Part shown: piece by piece, positions 58,859 through 64,000 of the stretch | Position numbering within the stretch: the first letter of the stretch is position 1 | Layout: each line of letters begins with the position of its first letter | NCBI GenBank assembly: GCA_945910005.1 | Contig: OX246745.1 | Span: 14,346,274 to 14,410,273 of the forward strand | DNA length: 64,000 bases | Source: Isoperla grammatica | Taxonomy: Eukaryota > Arthropoda > Insecta > Plecoptera > Perlodidae | Direction of reading: 5' to 3' | Made by a program: the position numbers and the translations under genes | The notes under the pieces: generated by a model | Seen by the model: only the letters and a program-made list of their open reading frames with translations | Told to the model about the DNA's origin: nothing | Database searches by the model: none

Positions 58859-61792
58859 CATTACAATCAGTCTTTACATTTAAGTTTTTACGTATTGTTG
58901 TAGTGCCATTAAGGATTATGAGTCTACTTGGATGGTTTTAGTGTGTTGGTTTCCCAATCGTTATAGTTCATGTTTTTTAGTACCTACAGTGGATGGTTAG
59001 CGATATGAGTTGTATGGACCAGTATTGCTGTTTGAACCTTGAACGTGCATTCAAATTTGTGAGTCCCAAACAGAAAATTGAAATTATCGGTATGTGAAGA
59101 TGAGTGTGTTGAGTTCTAAATCTTTTAATACAAGTGTTGTTAAGGGACCTTGAATGTAGTAAATATGTAGATACATCGTGAGTCAGGGTTAATGACCTAA
59201 ATCCAACCATTTTGTCACGACTCATGAGGTAATTGTAAATTTCTCTCTTTCATCACTCGGTTGGCCTGAGCTTCCGTGGAAATAGTGTTAATGCACCCAC
59301 GTTATTCACGATGTATATACGTAGTCTTGGTGCATTGAGAACTTGGCCACTGCTGTCCAAGTTATTGATTGATTATTTCCACAGTGGTAACTATGACATA
59401 GCAAATGTAAATATTGTGAGGTGCAGTTCAAGGTCTCGGACATGAAAAGAATACTCTTCCTAGTTTGTACCACCATTGACGAAACAAACTCAGATTGCTT
59501 TATGGTCATTGATTTGTGATCTAGACCCGTTCGTTATTGACCTTATAGCTCCAACTCATAATACTAAATGTTACTACAATAAGATATTTCCTACTAACCT
59601 GTAATGAGGTGATGGCATGCAAAGTGAATTCTCTCAAATTCTCGACGGATCATTTTCCACGAGACTTTCGGGGAAAACACGTAATTTCTTACTAGAGAAC
59701 ACTCTGAAAGCAAGTCACTGGTACTCGTTCTTAAATCAATTTTTTTCTTAATTTTTGATTTTTGAATTGTTTATAGTATGGCATCAACTGGAATCCTGTG
59801 CAATTTTGAGGTAAGAATATATTTCTATAGGCTAGCACCATATACCGTTTTGTTCAGTAGGCCCGAGAGCATCGATAACTACTTGTGAGACATCGCACAT
59901 TGCTCTCTCTATACATATATATTGCCTGATTGCTGCCAGCTGGTTAGCTCATATAATAAAGTGAAGTTTGGTAGAACCAATTGAGCATGAGGGAGGGTTA
60001 CGACTTACGAGGTATCCAGCCTGTAACCTCTTCTTGTACTCTGTGAGCGTAAAGATGGTCATCAACATATACCGTTACAGTTACCTATGTATGGGTAAAA
60101 TAGGTTATCTATGTTGGTGTGTGTCTTGCCTTTCTTAAGCTATCTCCTGTTGTGTAACCTTGCGTTGAATCAATAACAACAACCATCAACTCCTAGTTCT
60201 AGCATGATTCAGGTTGGGATGAATTAAGAGTAAGACCACTACTGTATATCTAGTCTACTGACGCAGATGCATTATTACCTAATTAGTTATCCTTGCCTTC
60301 TTTTGTTGATGTCTCCTGTAATTGGTGTTCCCAATAGTACAAATTTCATCTATCTACCTCCCTATTTATTCCATCTCAGTGTTTTCGCTTCGTCTGTTCT
60401 TTTTATTTATTCCGTTCTAGGTACTAAAGCCTGGTAGAGTAATGCATTATAATTAAGTTTACGCCTATACAGTAAATAGCGAGTTATTTGTACAACTATG
60501 CAAAACAGAAATATCTCCATGGCCGAGACCATCCAGACAGTGCAAGTTTAACTGACTCGTGATGTAAAAACAAGCCTTCAATACCGTCCACGCTGTCTGT
60601 CTCATCTGCTTTATAATGCCGATTTCCCCCATCTGTCGTACAAAGTGAAAAATAATCGGCTTAGCTGTCGTTCCATCGGTCGTGTCGTGTATTCTCTAAT
60701 ACATTATCAAAATAGGTAATATCACCAGTCACTCGATCATCTCTTGGTTGTGAATACTAACAAATAAAATAATCCTGAACAGGACTGGTTGATATGGATT
60801 CATCACCCCTCAAAGTAGGCTTTAGCATAAATATTTTGTTGTGTCATTCAAATGTCCAAAAGCTTGGATCATGCTTTTAGAGAATAGGATATGGATTCTA
60901 ACGGTTTTTGGAACCTACCTGTGCATATTGAGATGATTAAATGTGTAAATAACTTGGAAAAATAATTTCGAATTTGAGTTTATTATTTTTTTTATATATT
61001 TAAAGTAGTTGCCATGTGGGTAAGTTCGTAATTTGGGTAAACTCAAAAGCATAATCGAAGTTGAACCTGTTGTTGTTGCTAAATTGTGTTGTGCATGGTA
61101 GCTTTGTCTGTATTCAAGCTTTCAATGGATAATACTAATTTGTATGGTTTAAAATTATTATTATTCTAGAACTGAAATTTCTTCTGCCAGCCATATTAGA
61201 TTGATATTTACCGTAGAAGTCTTTCAACTTTTCAGGCACCGTCATTTCTACACTCAACATAACACACAATGCATTTAGCTTCATTGCGTGGTACCAAAGA
61301 AAGAAAATGTGTTAGCATTTACACCACATTGACTTTTTGAAGAATGGAATCAATCTATGAAACCTTCTGTTTTAGTAAATTAAAAGAGAAAAAATTATAT
61401 CTTACAAGTCATGTCATCTTTTCACCAGTCATGTTCTGTGAGTTATTCGATTCTCCTAAACACTAGCCTATGCAGCTGTTCACGCATCGCAATCATTACT
61501 CGTTGCATGTGTGTCATACGACGTTCATGTACACATCCTCTCCATTCACTTTGTTCTGCATATGTGGGCGCATATGTTTACTTGTCAGATAAGAGGGTAC
61601 AGATCACTAATGTCGTGTGACATTTACATCCTGATCACCTGATGTTTAAGAATGCACCACAATGCTTTAACATGTTTGATAATATGTATGGTTAGCTTAT
61701 ATATGCATAGCTTAGACCGGCCTATTCCAGCTTATAAAGTTTCATAAGGGTGGGTCTTAATATAAACTTTCCAATATATCGCGCACGTTGAC

Positions 61793-61930
61793 TGATCTAC
61801 TTCACTAACTTGGCTCGTCAACAGATCACTGATCTGTTGATCAGACAAGTGATCTGATCAAGGTAAGGTAGAGTTGATCTGATCGGATCACGTTGACGTA
61901 CGTGAAGCTACTAAACGAGTTACTCGGATC
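61793..61930. repeat. GATC-rich palindromic cluster
   Basis: About ten GATC sites in 140 bases, including the near-perfect palindrome CAACAGATCACTGATCTGTT (61819-61838) and GTTGATCTGATCGGATCACG. CACGTTGACTGATC on the left and GATCACGTTGACGT on the right may be its borders. Confidence 0.55.
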
Positions 61931-62189
61931 AGGTAAACATACGGACCCTGGGTAGTGTGGTGTGGTTTGACAGCTAATGACCATACACTTTTTTCCCAAA
62001 CTGTCTTTTAAGTGTAGGTATCATCTTCCCCTTATATTTGTTAACATCCTGGGTAAATCCATTGTTCACGTACTATGTAAGCCAGGTCAGAGGACAATGC
62101 CGCTATGACAATCACAATTTATGTAAAATGACCAAACTCGACTAACCCGTTATGATAAGTTTCAACCTTTAGATACTATATATATATAT

Positions 62190-62400
62190 ATATGTACCTG
62201 TTGCAACTTTCTGGGGATTGTTGCCGCAAATAATGTACTAAAGAAGGAGGCACTGACTTACCCTTCTCTTCCTGACGTTTCGGGAAAGTCACATCTCCCA
62301 TCTTCAGAGGCCCTCACTCGACGATGTGCATCTCGAGCTTCGAAGCCGCGAACATTATTCGCGGCAACAATCCCCAGAAAGTTGCAACAGGTACACATAT
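62190..62400 (-). mobile_element. Foldback element with Penelope-like internal motif
   Basis: Arms of about 47 bp, ATATGTACCTGTTGCAACTT... (62190-62236) and its inverted copy (62352-62400). On the minus strand the loop reads CTGAAGATGGGAG then CTTTCCCGAAACGTC (about 62270-62306). This echoes the CUGANGA...GAAAC order of Penelope-type termini, but no proper third stem is seen. Confidence 0.65.
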
Positions 62401-64000
62401 GTCCGCGAAAACTTGAAAACTAATAATATATATACTAGCCATAATCACACAAATACCTAAGCAGGGTGAGGTTGAGTTTCAACCATGTGTATGCAGAATT
62501 TCGGTTAGAGGTTTCTGTTTTTTTTTTTTTTTTTTTTTTTATTATTTTATGTCACTTTAGCTGATTTGACAGTTTGGCTGTAATCGGGCAATATATACCT
62601 ACATAAATATGACAAAGTGTGCATTAGCCATTTTAGATACTTTTTTCAGACCTACTGTACAACCTGGTAAATATGTTGCTGTAGTTATGTATACCTCAAC
62701 TTTGCACAGGATTATGATTTTTGCTAGTTGCATAAGAAATATGTTTGTTTGTGTGCAATAATGGCCATTTTTGTTGCACTACCTCACTTGGTTTCCCACT
62801 TCTCCCTTGCCTATATTTTTCCAAGAGAGCCACTTGGACCTGGAGACAGTATACATTGGTTTAACTAGTCACTACAACTTAAGTCTAGCTAGCTAGTCGT
62901 AAGTAAGCTAACTAGTCACTTAACTAGTAACTCTACACTCCAGAGTAGCGCAAAGCTATGCTGCCATTTTAAATCCTAATGGGAACACTATTCATCCAAA
63001 ACTGACAACCAGACATTGACTAGGTATCGCATAGTTTGATAAATATGTAATAATCACATGTATATATGGTGGGCTTTTGTTACATTGTATATGTTCTAGC
63101 CAAGATGTGCTAAGAACCGATCACTCAGTTTGCGAGGCAGTGCTCCAATTATAATCAAGTGGTGCGGTATTGTGTTTACGAAGTTAAACTATAGTGACTC
63201 TAGGTTGAACTAGTGTTTGCATTCTTCTTATCTGTCATACAATGGGTATACTAGTTAAATTAAAACACTTGACTACTTATTGATCTAAATTGTTTTATGG
63301 AAGTTTAGCAGTAATCAAGCATTTGTTTAAAGTAACTGTTCTAATTATTTATTATCACAAGTAAAGTAAAAAAAAAAGAAGATTGCTCGAGAAGTGCTAC
63401 TTTTTTGTATCCAAATTCTTTTTCGTTTCCCAGTACTTTCAAGTACCTTGAAATCATTCTGATTCTCTCACTATGATTTTCATTATAATGGCCGGAAAAC
63501 TGTCTGAAACGATTAATGCCACAAATGTCTTAACAGCTGTTGTTCCTGTTCCTTCCACATCCTGCAGTTAACCCATCAACTCAATCTATTTCCTGCTGGT
63601 GGCTTGAAAACTAAGTAAGGAAGCTGTGTCAAGAGAATGAAGATGAACTTTCCAAGGATCTCAACGTATGCACAATTCTAAGGTCTTAACTAGTGTGGAA
63701 CATAATTATGGAGAGTTCATCTGTACAGGTAATGGTTGACTCTCGTTTGTTTCATGTGCGGTAACATTCTTATTTATTACCTAAATCGGCAATTTTGTTT
63801 TGCTTTTGTAGGAATGTTTTCCTTTGGGAAAATGAAGTGAAATTGTTTTGGTGTCTACTAAGATAATTTATTAGTTGTATGTTTGGTCTCTACATTCTTT
63901 TTTTTTATTTTTATAGACCAACAATTGTACAGAAGTCTTTTGTGAATATTATAAATTAAAATTGTATTTTTTTTTTTTCTAAAAAAATGAGGTTTAGGCT

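Larger units (their letters stand above)
58859..64000. other. ADAM10 3' UTR / downstream region
   Basis: No coding frame supported. It contains a foldback repeat at 62190-62400, a GATC-rich palindromic cluster at 61793-61930, a T run at 62518-62540, and many ACTAGT/CTAGCTAG words near 62865-62935. AATAAA-like signals occur repeatedly, so the real transcript end cannot be placed. A missing last ADAM10 exon could lie here. Confidence 0.5.

Overview
The window is eukaryotic and comes from an animal. It has long GT-AG introns, two multi-exon genes of deeply conserved bilaterian families, and many DNA transposons. Gene content and the very common TAGGCCTA motif suggest an invertebrate, plausibly a marine deuterostome (echinoderm or hemichordate grade). 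The sequence alone does not settle the species.

Layout. (1) 2-1354 (+) is the 3' end of an unrecognised Lys/Glu/Pro-rich repeat protein, open at the left edge. (2) 5217-26817 (-) is a complete 17-exon kinesin of the KIF7/KIF27/Costal-2 family (Hedgehog-pathway scaffold kinesin), about 1184 aa. I traced every exon with a consistent reading phase. Its P-loop is intact, but switch I and switch II are badly eroded. (3) 26893-30808 is a divergent intergenic region filled with two hAT-like MITEs, a SINE and a 23-base C run. (4) 30809-58858 (+) is a complete 14-exon ADAM10 (Kuzbanian) metalloprotease gene, about 849 aa. Its signal peptide lies in an isolated first exon, 13.8 kb upstream of exon 2. 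(5) 58859-64000 is 3' UTR and downstream sequence with foldback repeats.

The introns and intergenic DNA hold a dense set of mobile elements. They include at least ten non-autonomous hAT-like elements with 8-bp target duplications (most perfect) and one family present in two copies. There is also a 4.16-kb hAT element whose transposase is broken by one stop codon and which carries a nested TA-flanked element. Others are two TTAA-flanked MITEs, foldback MITEs, a 5'-truncated non-LTR retrotransposon, a lone LTR, tRNA-derived SINEs, and an LTR retroelement whose gag-like reading frame runs into two decayed thrombospondin type-1 repeats that look captured from a host gene.

The two complete genes are head-to-head. 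By family knowledge, KIF7/Cos2 acts in Hedgehog signalling and ADAM10 sheds Notch, its ligands and other surface proteins. No shared promoter element could be identified, so any functional link between them is speculative.
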